A stretch of DNA of 64,000 nt from Aquitalea aquatica (GCF_013911085.1 NZ_JACERN010000022.1:62001-126000); one strand, 5' to 3'; shown: positions 1 to 8,336, counted from the stretch's first letter. Numbers and translations: made by a program. The notes: generated from the letters alone by a model not told the origin.

Positions 1-224
1 CTGGCCAGAAACTGGTTGATGCCGTCGTTGTCCTGCCACAGATAAAGCGGGGCATAGGCATTGACCGCGCCCTGGTGCTGGCCATCCCGTTCCGACCAGA
101 GGTAGGCCTTCCATTCCAGCTGGGGAAAGCCATCCAGCAGATGGCCACGTTGCTGGATGCGCTGCCTGATGATGGCCATATCGTAGTCGGCTGGCAGGGT
201 AAAACGGTATTGCATGGCGAGCAT
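1..224 (-). CDS. DUF4865 family protein, N-terminal part (cut by window edge)
   Basis: The reading frame runs off the left edge, so only the first 74 or so residues are visible. It begins MLAMQYRFTLPADYDM and continues with IIRQRI and HLLDGFPQLEWKAYL, which matches the start of the DUF4865 family as I remember it; no biochemical function is known to me for that family. The ATG at 224 has a good Shine-Dalgarno AGGAGT at 231-236. It is the third gene of an operon running leftwards behind a carboxymuconolactone decarboxylase-like and a tautomerase-like gene, a grouping often seen next to a LysR regulator. The 76-bp gap to the tautomerase stop is compatible with co-transcription. Confidence 0.75.
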   Translation of the reverse strand, partial: MLAMQYRFTLPADYDMAIIRQRIQQRGHLLDGFPQLEWKAYLWSERDGQHQGAVNAYAPLYLWQDNDGINQFLA

Positions 225-300
225 GGGCTTACTCCTGAGATCCTCTGACAACACCCCGCTGTAGCGATGCGCTTTGGCCTGGGTGTGCTGCGAGGTGTTG

Positions 301-702
301 TTAGCGGTGGGAAAACGAATGGTCTGGCAGGGCGGATTTGCCGTTGCCAAATGACCAGTCTTCCAGTTCCGTGGTGGTGATCACCACCATGATGTCTTCT
401 TGGCGCAGGCCGGGGCTGGCCGCCAGGCGTTCTGCCAGGCGGGCAAAAAAGGCGCGTTTGCACGCGGCGCTGCGTGGGCGGCCTGCCGTGATGTGAAACA
501 GGATGAAATCGTCACTGCGGCCGCCTGAAAAATAGTCCCGATCAAACACCAGTTCCCCCGCCTGACATTGCTGGAAAACCTGAAAGCAGTCACCGGCCGG
601 TACTTCAAAGCTTTCTTCCAAAGCCTGTTGCAGGCTGGCCGAGATGGACGAGAGCCAGGCTGGCGGCTTGCCTGCCGCAAGCGCGATACGGACATAGGGC
701 AT
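301..702 (-). CDS. Tautomerase family protein (MSAD/CHMI-like, Tautomerase_2 type)
   Basis: A 133-residue cytoplasmic protein starting MPYVRIAL, so removal of Met exposes Pro as the N-terminal residue, the general base/acid of the tautomerase superfamily. At this length it resembles the longer Tautomerase_2 group rather than 62-residue 4-oxalocrotonate tautomerase. Conserved landmarks visible are RSDDFILFHIT (about 62-72), the RAFFARLAERL helix and EDWSFGNGKS near the C-terminus. The substrate cannot be read from sequence. It lies 7 bp downstream of the CMD-family gene, so the two are surely co-transcribed, and upstream of the DUF4865 gene. Confidence 0.85.
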   Translation of the reverse strand: MPYVRIALAAGKPPAWLSSISASLQQALEESFEVPAGDCFQVFQQCQAGELVFDRDYFSGGRSDDFILFHITAGRPRSAACKRAFFARLAERLAASPGLRQEDIMVVITTTELEDWSFGNGKSALPDHSFSHR

Positions 703-709
703 GGCGGGC

Positions 710-1030
710 TCACTTTGCTTGTGGGATGTCGGCCAGCCTGTCCACTGCCGATACCGCAGCTGGCCAGCCGGCGTAAAAGGCCAGATGGGTGATCAGCTCG
801 CCCAGTTCGGCCCGACTGACGCCGTTATCCATGGCCAGCTGCAAATGAAAGGGCAGCTGCTCCAGCCGGTACAGTGCGACCAGTGCCGCTACTGTCGCGA
901 TACTGCGCTCGCGTGGGCTGAGTGGCGTACGTTGCCAGATGTCGCCAAATAACAGGGATTCGGTCAGCTCGGCCAGCTTGGCCGCTTCGGTGGCCATGTT
1001 CTGCATGCTGTTTGACGAGGAGGTGGGCAT
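710..1030 (-). CDS. Carboxymuconolactone decarboxylase (CMD/AhpD-fold) family protein
   Basis: A 106-residue protein with the CMD signature region SPRERSIATVAALVALYRL followed by PFHLQLAMDNGVSRAELGE and ITHLAFYAGWPAAVSAV. The AhpD-type CxxC redox pair is absent, so an AhpD peroxidase role is unlikely; a decarboxylase or unknown small-molecule role remains. It is the first gene of the leftward operon (CMD, tautomerase, DUF4865) and its start faces the divergent LysR gene across about 100 bp that contain a perfect palindrome. Confidence 0.85.
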   Translation of the reverse strand: MPTSSSNSMQNMATEAAKLAELTESLLFGDIWQRTPLSPRERSIATVAALVALYRLEQLPFHLQLAMDNGVSRAELGELITHLAFYAGWPAAVSAVDRLADIPQAK

Positions 1031-1088
1031 GCTTTACTCCCTTGCAGGTTTTGACAGAAGCCAGCTTAGCCAGTCAGAATGGTTTTGA

Positions 1089-1109
1089 TAATCAAAATTT
1101 TTTTGATTA
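1089..1109. promoter_or_regulatory. Perfect AT-rich palindrome between CMD operon and lysR
   Basis: Arms TAATCAAAA (1089-1097) and TTTTGATTA (1101-1109) are exact reverse complements around a 3-bp centre. The site lies in the divergent intergenic region, about 25 bp before the lysR start, in a strongly AT-rich block. LysR proteins usually bind dyads of this size class, so it is a plausible operator for the adjacent regulator (inference). Confidence 0.6.
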
Positions 1110-1133
1110 ATTGTTCATTTTTTCAGGACTATT

Positions 1134-2021
1134 ATGGCGAGTCGTATCAGCCTGGATCTGGATGTGCTGCGCAGCTTTGTGGCTGGCGTGGAGATGGGCA
1201 GCTTTGCCCTGGCTGCACAGCGTATGAACCGGTCGACATCAGCCATCAGTGCGCAATTGAAAAAGCTGGAAGAACAGGCAGGACAAGCGCTGATGCGCAA
1301 GGCGGGCAGGGGCCTGGTGCTGACGCCTGCCGGGGAAGTCATGCTGGCCTATGCGCGCCGCTTGCTGGCGCTGAATGACGAGGCTGTGCAAGCGGTGCAG
1401 GGCAGTGGACTGGAGCAAGGCTGGATACGCTTCGGCATGCAGGAAGACTTTGGCGAGTCGCTGTTGCCGGAGATTCTTGGGCAATTCACGCGGGCCCATC
1501 CGCAGTTCCGGCTGGATGTGAAAGTGGCGCGCAATCAGCCATTGCTGGATGGCCTGGCCAAAGGGGAGCTTGATCTGGTCTTGGCCTGGGATGGTGGTCA
1601 GCCATGGCCATATCAACAGGTGATGGGGACGCTGCCGCTGTGCTGGATAGACAGCAAGTCCAGCCCGGTGGCCCATGTACCAGACAGCGCCATTCCCTTG
1701 GTGGCATTCGAGGCCCCCTGTCTGATGCGCACCGCTGCTTGTAGCGCGTTGGAGCAGGCGGGCCTGGGCTGGCGGCAGGCATTTTGCAGCAGCAGCCTGA
1801 GCGGGATATGGGCTGCCGTGGCAGCGGGGCTGGGGCTTACCGTGCGCACCCCGCTTGGCCTGCCGGATACGCTGCAGCTGCGTCACGATCTACCGGCACT
1901 GCCGGATATCCGGCTCATGCTCTATCGGGCAGAGTCAGCGGCGGCCACCGGTTGTGAGCGCTTGGCGGAAGTGGTCAGCCATGCCCTGGATGGCTATCTG
2001 CATGGTTTGCAGCGTTACTGA
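1134..2021 (+). CDS. LysR family transcriptional regulator
   Basis: A 295-residue LysR-type regulator: N-terminal winged HTH at about residues 7-66 (LRSFVAGVEMGSFALAAQRM, then STSAISAQLKKLEEQ), and a C-terminal co-inducer-binding domain from about 90 (WIRFGMQEDFGESLLPEIL). Length is typical of the family. It is transcribed away from the CMD/tautomerase/DUF4865 operon and probably controls it, as divergent LysR genes usually do. The ligand is unknown. Confidence 0.92.
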   Translation: MASRISLDLDVLRSFVAGVEMGSFALAAQRMNRSTSAISAQLKKLEEQAGQALMRKAGRGLVLTPAGEVMLAYARRLLALNDEAVQAVQGSGLEQGWIRFGMQEDFGESLLPEILGQFTRAHPQFRLDVKVARNQPLLDGLAKGELDLVLAWDGGQPWPYQQVMGTLPLCWIDSKSSPVAHVPDSAIPLVAFEAPCLMRTAACSALEQAGLGWRQAFCSSSLSGIWAAVAAGLGLTVRTPLGLPDTLQLRHDLPALPDIRLMLYRAESAAATGCERLAEVVSHALDGYLHGLQRY

Positions 2022-2063
2022 TCTTTCCCTTGGATACTGACGGGGCAAGCACGCTGGCCAGAT

Positions 2064-2095
2064 AAAAAGCCCGGACATCGCACAGATATCCGGGC
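2064..2095 (-). terminator. Rho-independent terminator for the 355-aa orphan gene
   Basis: On the minus strand an imperfect GC-rich hairpin (GCCCGGA...TCCGGGC, 2069-2095) is followed by a T-run (A-run at 2064-2068 on the plus strand). It sits 24 bp past the stop of the gene at 2119. Confidence 0.7.
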
Positions 2096-2118
2096 CGGGC
2101 CAGTGGCGATACGCAGGT

Positions 2119-3186
2119 TTATTTACGGAATTCTGCTTCTACCCCGGCGTGCAACAGCGCCTTGATGTTTTGGGCGCTCTGGGTGCCGTTATATTCAAAG
2201 TCGAATTGCGTGCCGCCGGTGCCACCGTTCTTGATGGTAAAGCGCACCCCGCTGAGGATGAAAAAGCCAAAACCAGCCGCCAATGCCGTGCCCACGCGCA
2301 GGCGGCCGGACAGGAAGGTGAAGGCGCCGTCAGCGGCTTTGAGCTGATTATTCCAGTCCACTTCGGTAATCACATCCAGCTGAGCGGTGGCGGCAAGTCC
2401 GTCACCCAGCGGCTCAATTGCATTGGCCAGGCTGATCAGCTCGGCATGGGAATTGCACAGAGCCTGGTGGCTGGAAACCAGCGTCTGATACGCCTGGGCG
2501 GAGACTTGCTGCGGCGGGCGGCCTGGGGAAACAGTCCATGTGCCGTTGGGCAGCAGGGTCACCGTGCAATTGAATTGCTTGAAGTCAGACAGTTGCACGG
2601 TAGCGGCCTGGCTGGATACATCGGTCCATTGCGCCAGGGAGTTGTAATCGAAGGAACCGGTGCTGATATAAAAGGAAAACTTCGGCTCCAGGGTGCGAGT
2701 CATGCCCGGTGCCGGCGACCAGGTCATGCCAATAAAACCGGCTGCCGATTGAATGCCGAAGCTCATATTCGAGAACCAGCTGTTTTCTTCATTGCCAGGT
2801 TTGTCAAAATTATTGCTGGTAATTTGAATGGTGCCATCCTTGGTGGAAGCACCGGTTTGTTTCATGGTCGGCCCTTTTTTGGGCGGCACCGTTTCCTGGT
2901 AATTGGCCTGAAAGGCCTGGTTAATCTCAGCATCCAGTGAAACATTTGAAGAAATCTGCACGTCCAGGCCGACAGCCTGGTTAGTGGCACCCGAGCCCAC
3001 ACGATATTGCAGCGGAATGCCGAAATTATTCAAACTTTGCGAATTGCTGTCGATGGTCAGGCAAGCGCTGGAGTTGGCAAATACGGCCGGGTCAGCTTCC
3101 ATGGCTTGCGGTGGCTTCAAAAACAACCAGAAATTTTGGGTATCTGCCGATTTATTGATTACATAGATATTGTAAATCTGTGCCAT
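2119..3186 (-). CDS. Orphan protein of unknown family, 355 aa
   Basis: I do not recognise the family. The protein starts MAQIYNIYVINKSADTQNFW; I chose the ATG at 3186 because GGAGA lies at a good distance upstream, whereas the 5-codon longer TTG start would overlap that Shine-Dalgarno. It is rich in Asn, Ser, Gln, Thr and aromatic residues, has no signal peptide, and looks beta-rich (alternating hydrophobics such as KFSFYISTGSF and CTVTLLPNGTWTV). One hydrophobic stretch, TALAAGFGFFILSGV, lies near residue 310, followed by Gly-rich TIKNGGTGGTQFDFEYNGT. Base composition is visibly more AT-rich than the neighbours, suggesting acquisition. It is followed by its own terminator. The only associated gene is the small HTH protein upstream on the same strand. 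Confidence 0.75.
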   Translation of the reverse strand: MAQIYNIYVINKSADTQNFWLFLKPPQAMEADPAVFANSSACLTIDSNSQSLNNFGIPLQYRVGSGATNQAVGLDVQISSNVSLDAEINQAFQANYQETVPPKKGPTMKQTGASTKDGTIQITSNNFDKPGNEENSWFSNMSFGIQSAAGFIGMTWSPAPGMTRTLEPKFSFYISTGSFDYNSLAQWTDVSSQAATVQLSDFKQFNCTVTLLPNGTWTVSPGRPPQQVSAQAYQTLVSSHQALCNSHAELISLANAIEPLGDGLAATAQLDVITEVDWNNQLKAADGAFTFLSGRLRVGTALAAGFGFFILSGVRFTIKNGGTGGTQFDFEYNGTQSAQNIKALLHAGVEAEFRK

Positions 3187-3327
3187 TTTCAATTTCTCCA
3201 AAATAAATAATGTGCTGAATCATCAGCTCATTAAATATATAAATATGGAGAATGGTTTTCAGCATCATATCCGCATCATCTTGGTATCAGATAAATATCA
3301 AATCGGTAGCAATTTATTACTACAGTA

Positions 3328-3573
3328 TTATTCCAGGCGGGCAAACAGGCTGTCGACTTCCACATCCAGCGCCAGGGCCAGGTTCTTGGCGGTGCGGTAG
3401 CGTACCGGCGAGCCGAGTTCGGCACGTTTGATCGAGGCGCTGGATACCGGGCAGCGGCGATTACTGGCATGCCTTGCCAGGTCATCCTGGCTAAAGCATT
3501 TGTTTTTGCGCAATTTTTTCAGAAGCAGTGGATCAAGCAGCACTTTTCCATCATCAATAAGCAACTTGGACAT
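3328..3573 (-). CDS. Small XRE/Cro-like helix-turn-helix protein
   Basis: An 81-residue protein starting MSKLLIDDGKVLLDPLLLKK. The ATG at 3573 is preceded by a GGGGG-type Shine-Dalgarno, and a longer start (3606) is less likely. The core reads KNKCFSQDDLARHA, then VSSASIKRAELG and YRTAKNLALALDVEVDSLF, a recognisable XRE-type HTH with the usual C-terminal repeat. It encodes only a DNA-binding domain. About 140 AT-rich bases separate it from the orphan gene downstream, which it may regulate; that is inference from position alone. Confidence 0.7.
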   Translation of the reverse strand: MSKLLIDDGKVLLDPLLLKKLRKNKCFSQDDLARHASNRRCPVSSASIKRAELGSPVRYRTAKNLALALDVEVDSLFARLE

Positions 3574-3700
3574 AAAGCCCCCGACAGTAATGTGGCCAGA
3601 TAGCAAAGCAGGCTGATGTTGCCGCCGACTGGATCAGTCTGTTACCGGTAACGGCAAGGCGGCGCCCAGGCGCGCGGCCACCTTGGCGGGTTTCGCTTGT

Positions 3701-5227
3701 CTACAAGGGCTGGCTGGCCTCTGTGGCCGGCATGGCCGGGCGGATCAGCCAGGCAATCAGCACGGTAAGCAGCATGATGATGGCAGCCAGTACCCACAAC
3801 ACGCCGTGAAAAGCCTGGTCATAGCCCTTGATCAGAATGCTCTGCAGCTGGCTGGCCGCTAGCGAGGCGGGTGTGGTCAGATTGCCTGCCGCGGCATCGT
3901 TGATCCAGCTGCGAATTTGCTCTGCATCGCTGCTCAAGGTGGTGAGCGTGCCGTGTACCGCATCGCCCAGCAGCGTGGCCAGCAGTGAACCATACAGTGC
4001 CACTGCCACCGCCTCACTGCCCAGGCGGAAGGTATTGAGCAAGCCTGCGGCCATGCCCGCCTTTTCTGCTGGCACCATTTTCAGCGCCATGCCATCCACC
4101 AGACCGGCAGACAGCCCCATGCCGCAGCCTAGCAGCAGCATGGGCAGTGCCAGTTGCCACCCATTGCTGGATGGATTGCTGCTGGTGGCCAGCAACAGGA
4201 TGCCCAGCAGCAAGCTGAGCAGGCTGGCATTCAGCACGCGGTTGGCCGATACACCATGGGCCACCAGCTTGCCTGCCAGCAGCGGGCAGACCAGCATGGG
4301 CATGGTCAGCAGCAACATGGTGAGTCCGGCGCGGGTGGGGGCCAATTGCAGCACCCCGGCCAGATAGCTGGGCAGATAGGTAAGCAAGGTGACAAAGCCG
4401 AAGGATGCCGCCACCGTCACCAGTGCCATGCCGACAAAGCGCTGATTGCTCAGCAAGGAGAGATCAAGCATGGGGTTGGGGTGACGCTTTTCCTGCCAGA
4501 TGAACAGCGCCAGCATGGCCACGGCCAGCACCAGCAGGGCCAGGATACCCATGCTGTTCCAGCCCCATTGCGAGCTTTGCACGATGGCGGTCATCAGGGC
4601 GAGCAGCAGCAGGATGAACAGGCCGGCACCCACGCTATCAAATTGCAGGCGCTGGCCGATATTGGGCAGGTCGCGTGGAATGAAGGAGCTGCCCAGCAAG
4701 ACCAGCAGCAGGGCAACGGTGTGGCACCAGAAGATGGCGCGCCAGCTGAAATGCTCCAGGATCAGCCCGGACAGGGTGGGGCCCAGGCTCACCCCCAGCC
4801 CGGCGACAGTGCCGAACAGGGCAAAGGCGCGCAAGCGGGCCGCGCCGTCAAAGCGGGTGGACAGAATGGCAATGCCGCAGGAAAACACTGCCGCCGCACC
4901 AATACCCGCCAGTGCCCGCGACAGATCCAGCAGCATGGGGCTGTCGGCCAGTGCCGACAGCAAGGAGGCCAGCGCATACAGCACCGCGCCCAGGCTGAAG
5001 CAGGTTTTACGGCCAAAGTTATCCGCCACCGCACCCCAGGACAGGGTGAAGCAGGCAAAAGTCAGGTTGAAGGCATTCACCACCCATTGCAGGCTGGTCA
5101 GCGGGGCATGGATGTCCCGGCCAATGGCCGGCAGTGCAAGGGCAGTGCCGGAAATGGAACTGGGCACGACAAAGATGGCCAGCAAAATGACCGCCAGCAG
5201 TCCTTGGTCTGCAATGGATTGCTTCAT
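3701..5227 (-). CDS. DHA2-type (14-TM) MFS exporter of the AfsA/P450 operon
   Basis: A 508-residue major facilitator of the DHA2 (EmrB/QacA) type, with about 14 hydrophobic segments. The motif-A region reads WGAVADNFGRKTCF (near 65-80) and the antiporter-type region LGPTLSGLILEHFSWR is present near 150. It is the last gene of a four-gene operon and starts 18 bp after the P450 stop, so its natural role is probably export of the product made by the AfsA-like/HAD/P450 enzymes, or self-protection from it. General drug efflux is the alternative. Confidence 0.88.
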   Translation of the reverse strand: MKQSIADQGLLAVILLAIFVVPSSISGTALALPAIGRDIHAPLTSLQWVVNAFNLTFACFTLSWGAVADNFGRKTCFSLGAVLYALASLLSALADSPMLLDLSRALAGIGAAAVFSCGIAILSTRFDGAARLRAFALFGTVAGLGVSLGPTLSGLILEHFSWRAIFWCHTVALLLVLLGSSFIPRDLPNIGQRLQFDSVGAGLFILLLLALMTAIVQSSQWGWNSMGILALLVLAVAMLALFIWQEKRHPNPMLDLSLLSNQRFVGMALVTVAASFGFVTLLTYLPSYLAGVLQLAPTRAGLTMLLLTMPMLVCPLLAGKLVAHGVSANRVLNASLLSLLLGILLLATSSNPSSNGWQLALPMLLLGCGMGLSAGLVDGMALKMVPAEKAGMAAGLLNTFRLGSEAVAVALYGSLLATLLGDAVHGTLTTLSSDAEQIRSWINDAAAGNLTTPASLAASQLQSILIKGYDQAFHGVLWVLAAIIMLLTVLIAWLIRPAMPATEASQPL

Positions 5228-5245
5228 GGTAATTCTCGTTTCCTG

Positions 5246-6463
5246 TTAGCGAAGGGTTGATCCGCAGACCGGCAGGGATGAGGGTCTGCGCAGAATGGTG
5301 CCGTGGGTCCATGGCACACTGGCGGCGGGTACCGCCAGTTGCAGGTCTGGCATGCGCTGCAGCAGTATTTCCAGCACGGTGGTGATTTCCATGCGGGCCA
5401 GTGCGGCTCCCATGCAGTGATGCATGCCATAACCGAACTGCAAATGCTTGGCGGTATGGCGCTGTGGATCAATCAGCAGGGGATCGGCAAACACCTCGGG
5501 GTCGCGATTGGCGGCAAATACATCGGCGTACACCACGCTGCCGGCCGGGATGACACCAAAGCTGCCATCAACATCTTCACTGGCGATGCGCGGAAAGGTG
5601 GAGGTGCTGCCCAGTGGAATCAGCCGCAGCAGCTCTTCCACCATGGCGGGGATGGCTTCGGGCTGCTCGCGCAGCGACTGCCATAACGATGGTGCAGCCA
5701 GCAGCGCATAGACCACCTTGCACAGCACGGTCAGGATGTTCTGGTCCCCGCCGATCAGAATGCCCAGCAGAATGCCCACCAGCTCCTCATCGTTCAGCGG
5801 CGGCGTGCTTTCGTCGCGCGCGGCGACAAAGCGGCGGATCAGCCCATGGGGGGCGGTGGGGCGGCGTCCGGTGACCAGATCCATCAGGTAGTGGTATACC
5901 AGCCAGAACTGGCGCAACAACTCCGGTACATCTCGCGGGTCGGCAATCTGTACGGTATGGGTTAACGGCCGGTAATAACTGCGATCCGCCAGCGGAATGC
6001 CCAGCAAGCGGCAATCCACTTCCGATGGTATGGACTCCAGCACCAGGCCCAGCAAGTCGACCGGGCCCGTCCGCGATTGCAGGGCATCCAGCCTGGCGTG
6101 GGTGGCCTGCACCACTGCATGGCGCAGTGTCGCCACCCCGGCGGCGCTGAAATCCTTCACCACCACCTTGCGCAAGCGCGCATGGCTGGCGCCATCGTTG
6201 TTGAGTAACAGCTCGTTGGGAGTGATGGTGGGCAGGAAGCTGGGACCGTCCTCGGTATTGCAGGGACGCCGCACCAGGCGGGTATCGGTGAGAGCTTGCT
6301 GTACATGGTGATAGCGGGTCAGGTGATAGGCGACATGGCCGCTGGGCAAGATGATGCGCGCGATACCGTTGGCCGGGCTGGTGGTTTGGTATACCGGTGT
6401 GGCATCCAGATGCGGGATATCGCCAACCCGTACCGATGCCAAGGCAGAGACAGGAGTGCTCAT
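5246..6463 (-). CDS. Cytochrome P450
   Basis: A 405-residue soluble bacterial-type P450. The heme-ligand motif FGYGMHHCMG places the axial Cys at 350, ExxR is E277-R280, and the C-helix HxxxR is H94-R98. The I-helix reads GILIGGDQNILTV: the acidic residue is present (D240) but the usual neighbouring Thr is replaced, with Gln-Asn-Ile following, which may alter oxygen activation. There is no adjacent ferredoxin gene, so electrons must come from elsewhere. Its ATG overlaps the HAD gene stop by 4 bp (ATGA), showing tight coupling. Likely role: oxidative tailoring of the compound made by the AfsA-like enzyme. Confidence 0.92.
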   Translation of the reverse strand: MSTPVSALASVRVGDIPHLDATPVYQTTSPANGIARIILPSGHVAYHLTRYHHVQQALTDTRLVRRPCNTEDGPSFLPTITPNELLLNNDGASHARLRKVVVKDFSAAGVATLRHAVVQATHARLDALQSRTGPVDLLGLVLESIPSEVDCRLLGIPLADRSYYRPLTHTVQIADPRDVPELLRQFWLVYHYLMDLVTGRRPTAPHGLIRRFVAARDESTPPLNDEELVGILLGILIGGDQNILTVLCKVVYALLAAPSLWQSLREQPEAIPAMVEELLRLIPLGSTSTFPRIASEDVDGSFGVIPAGSVVYADVFAANRDPEVFADPLLIDPQRHTAKHLQFGYGMHHCMGAALARMEITTVLEILLQRMPDLQLAVPAASVPWTHGTILRRPSSLPVCGSTLR

Positions 6464-7140
6464 GATGCCACCAGCTCCATTTGCTCACGCAGGGCCACCC
6501 TGGTGATGCTTTCCAGTTCCAGCAGGGCCTGGGCATTGTCCTGGAACAACAGGGTTTGCCAGCCCATGCTGGCCGCTGCTTCGATATTCTCGGCCACGTC
6601 ATCAATCAGCAGGCAATCAGCCGGTTCGACAGCCGCCCGTTGTACCGCAATGGCAAAAAAGCGGGCATCGGGTTTGCGGCAGCCTTCCTTGCATGAATCC
6701 ACCACCAGGTCCACCACGCTCTCCAGCCGCAGCGCGGGCCACCAGTGGGGCTCCCACTCCAGCACATTATTGGTGAGAATGCCCACCTGATATGCCGCCG
6801 CCTTCAGCTGGCGTAGCGCCTGCACCATGGCCCGATTCGGCGTGACACCGGCAAACCACTGCGCGCCGAATTCGCGCAGCCGGGCGCGTGACAAATCGAT
6901 GTCCGGGTGGCGCCGGCGCAGGGCATTTTCCAGACGCTCGCCCCATTCGGCCTCGCTGATGACGGCATTTTCCACTGGTGCCAGCATGGGCAGCTGCATG
7001 TCATCGGCCACGTCACGCATGGCTTGCTGCAATACCGCAGGAGCGAGGCCGGTTTTGTGTTGATATTGCTGGAATAGCGCTGGAATGGGCGGCGACAGCA
7101 CGCCGCCGAAATCAAACCAGATCATTTTCGGAGTACGCAT
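6460..7140 (-). CDS. HAD-superfamily hydrolase (probable phosphatase)
   Basis: A 226-residue HAD subfamily IA-like protein. Motif I is WFDFGGVLSP with nucleophile D10 (second Asp replaced by Gly, as in YihX-like members), motif II is ILTNN (120-125), motif III Lys is K156 in RKPDARFF, and motif IV is LLIDDVAENI (D180-D181). It lies 1 bp after the AfsA-like stop and overlaps the P450 start by 4 bp. In A-factor biosynthesis a phosphatase removes the DHAP-derived phosphate after the AfsA reaction; this gene is well placed for that step, but the substrate is inference. Confidence 0.85.
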   Translation of the reverse strand: MRTPKMIWFDFGGVLSPPIPALFQQYQHKTGLAPAVLQQAMRDVADDMQLPMLAPVENAVISEAEWGERLENALRRRHPDIDLSRARLREFGAQWFAGVTPNRAMVQALRQLKAAAYQVGILTNNVLEWEPHWWPALRLESVVDLVVDSCKEGCRKPDARFFAIAVQRAAVEPADCLLIDDVAENIEAAASMGWQTLLFQDNAQALLELESITRVALREQMELVAS

Positions 7141-7141
7141 T

Positions 7142-8179
7142 TCACACCCTTTCCGTCTGCGTCAGCGGCGCGGTCAGGCGGACATCGGCGCTACCGGCCA
7201 GCGCGGTGAGTTCCAGCGAGGCGGTGGCGATTGCCTGGCCATCCTGTTCGATCAGCAAGGACATCAGCACCGTTTCCTGGTCATCGGCCAGGCAAACGGC
7301 ATCACTGGTGAGGCGGCAAGTGGTGGCAAGGCCGAATTCGCCAAAGCGGGTAAAGCGCACCTGGCAGCGCGACAGCAAAACCTCTTCCGGATTGATACCC
7401 TGGTAGCGATTGGCCGCGATCAGTGCGGTCTGACGGCAGGCCTCCAGCAGCAGCATGCCGGGAATATGATCGAGCGGATGGTCGAAAATGCCGGCATTGC
7501 CCTGATCGACAATCACCGGAACGATCAGCGCGCCATCCTGCTCCTGAATATTGCTGCCCACCACGACATTACCCGCATAAGCCCGGCCCACCAGCGAGGG
7601 CAGGGCTGGTGCTGGCAGCTGAATCTGCGGGTCAGGATGGGCGATGACTTTATGCATGGCCTTGGCCCGCATGCGGTTCCAGCTGCTTTCATCCAGCCAG
7701 CGGATGCCCATGCGCTTGTGCGCGGCAGCCTCGCCCTGGATCAGCAAGGTCATGTCCAGTGTCACGCCAGAGCGCACGCCGTTGCGCACATACTCATCCA
7801 CCACTTTCACATCCACCAGCGCCGTGGCCGGGCAATCACGCATCACCAGTGCAGAGCGTTGCAGCAGCCGGGTGTCGCTATCCAGATAGATAAACTTGTC
7901 CTGAATGCTGACATCCAGAAAAGCGTGCGAGACATAAATGGAAGCCTGGCGGAACACCTCCAGCAACAACAGCATGTCGTAGTGTGACTGCGGGTGGGTG
8001 TGATCACTAAAATAGCGATGGGCTCGCGGCAATTGCGCACTGCACTGGAAATGCAGATCACTGCAGCACACTCCGCCGGTGAGGAACACTTCGCTGACTG
8101 CTGCACGGTGCACCATATGACGCGGAACGGTGCTTTCGTAAGCCAGGCCCGGCGATGCGTGGCCAAGATCAATCTTCAT
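7142..8179 (-). CDS. AfsA-like A-factor/gamma-butyrolactone biosynthesis protein
   Basis: A 345-residue protein with two tandem AfsA hot-dog domains. Repeat 1 (about 20-140) contains VHRAAVSEVFLTG, the AQLPRAHRYFSDH segment and LLLEVFRQ with E74 and R77. Repeat 2 (about 200-335) contains DHPLDHIPGMLLLEACRQ (233-250) with E246 and R249, the most recognisable AfsA signature. In Streptomyces, AfsA/ScbA joins a beta-ketoacyl-ACP to dihydroxyacetone phosphate to start butyrolactone autoinducer synthesis. Here it heads a leftward operon with HAD, P450 and MFS genes. The ATG at 8179 has AGGAG 8 bp upstream. The family call is firm; product and signalling role are inference, since such genes are far better known from actinobacteria. 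Confidence 0.88.
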   Translation of the reverse strand: MKIDLGHASPGLAYESTVPRHMVHRAAVSEVFLTGGVCCSDLHFQCSAQLPRAHRYFSDHTHPQSHYDMLLLLEVFRQASIYVSHAFLDVSIQDKFIYLDSDTRLLQRSALVMRDCPATALVDVKVVDEYVRNGVRSGVTLDMTLLIQGEAAAHKRMGIRWLDESSWNRMRAKAMHKVIAHPDPQIQLPAPALPSLVGRAYAGNVVVGSNIQEQDGALIVPVIVDQGNAGIFDHPLDHIPGMLLLEACRQTALIAANRYQGINPEEVLLSRCQVRFTRFGEFGLATTCRLTSDAVCLADDQETVLMSLLIEQDGQAIATASLELTALAGSADVRLTAPLTQTERV

Positions 8180-8244
8180 CGATCAACTCCTGCTCTTAAG
8201 TGCATTAGATCTTGCGGCTCGCACTATCATCATGCGCATATGGT

Positions 8245-8279
8245 TTGACACTCGTCGAAGGTTCGAATATCTTCGAACC
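8245..8279 (+). promoter_or_regulatory. Promoter of arsR-like gene with overlapping palindromic operator
   Basis: TTGACA (8245-8250) and TATCTT (8268-8273) are separated by 17 bp, a good sigma-70 promoter for the rightward regulator gene. The 20-bp imperfect palindrome at 8260-8279 has 8-bp arms GGTTCGAA and TTCGAACC and covers the -10. It is positioned to let the adjacent ArsR-like protein repress itself, and also the divergent AfsA operon. Confidence 0.65.
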
Positions 8280-8336
8280 AGTGCTTTATAGAGCAGCGTT
8301 TTATATATGTCAAATGAATTTTTCGGAGAGGAATGA

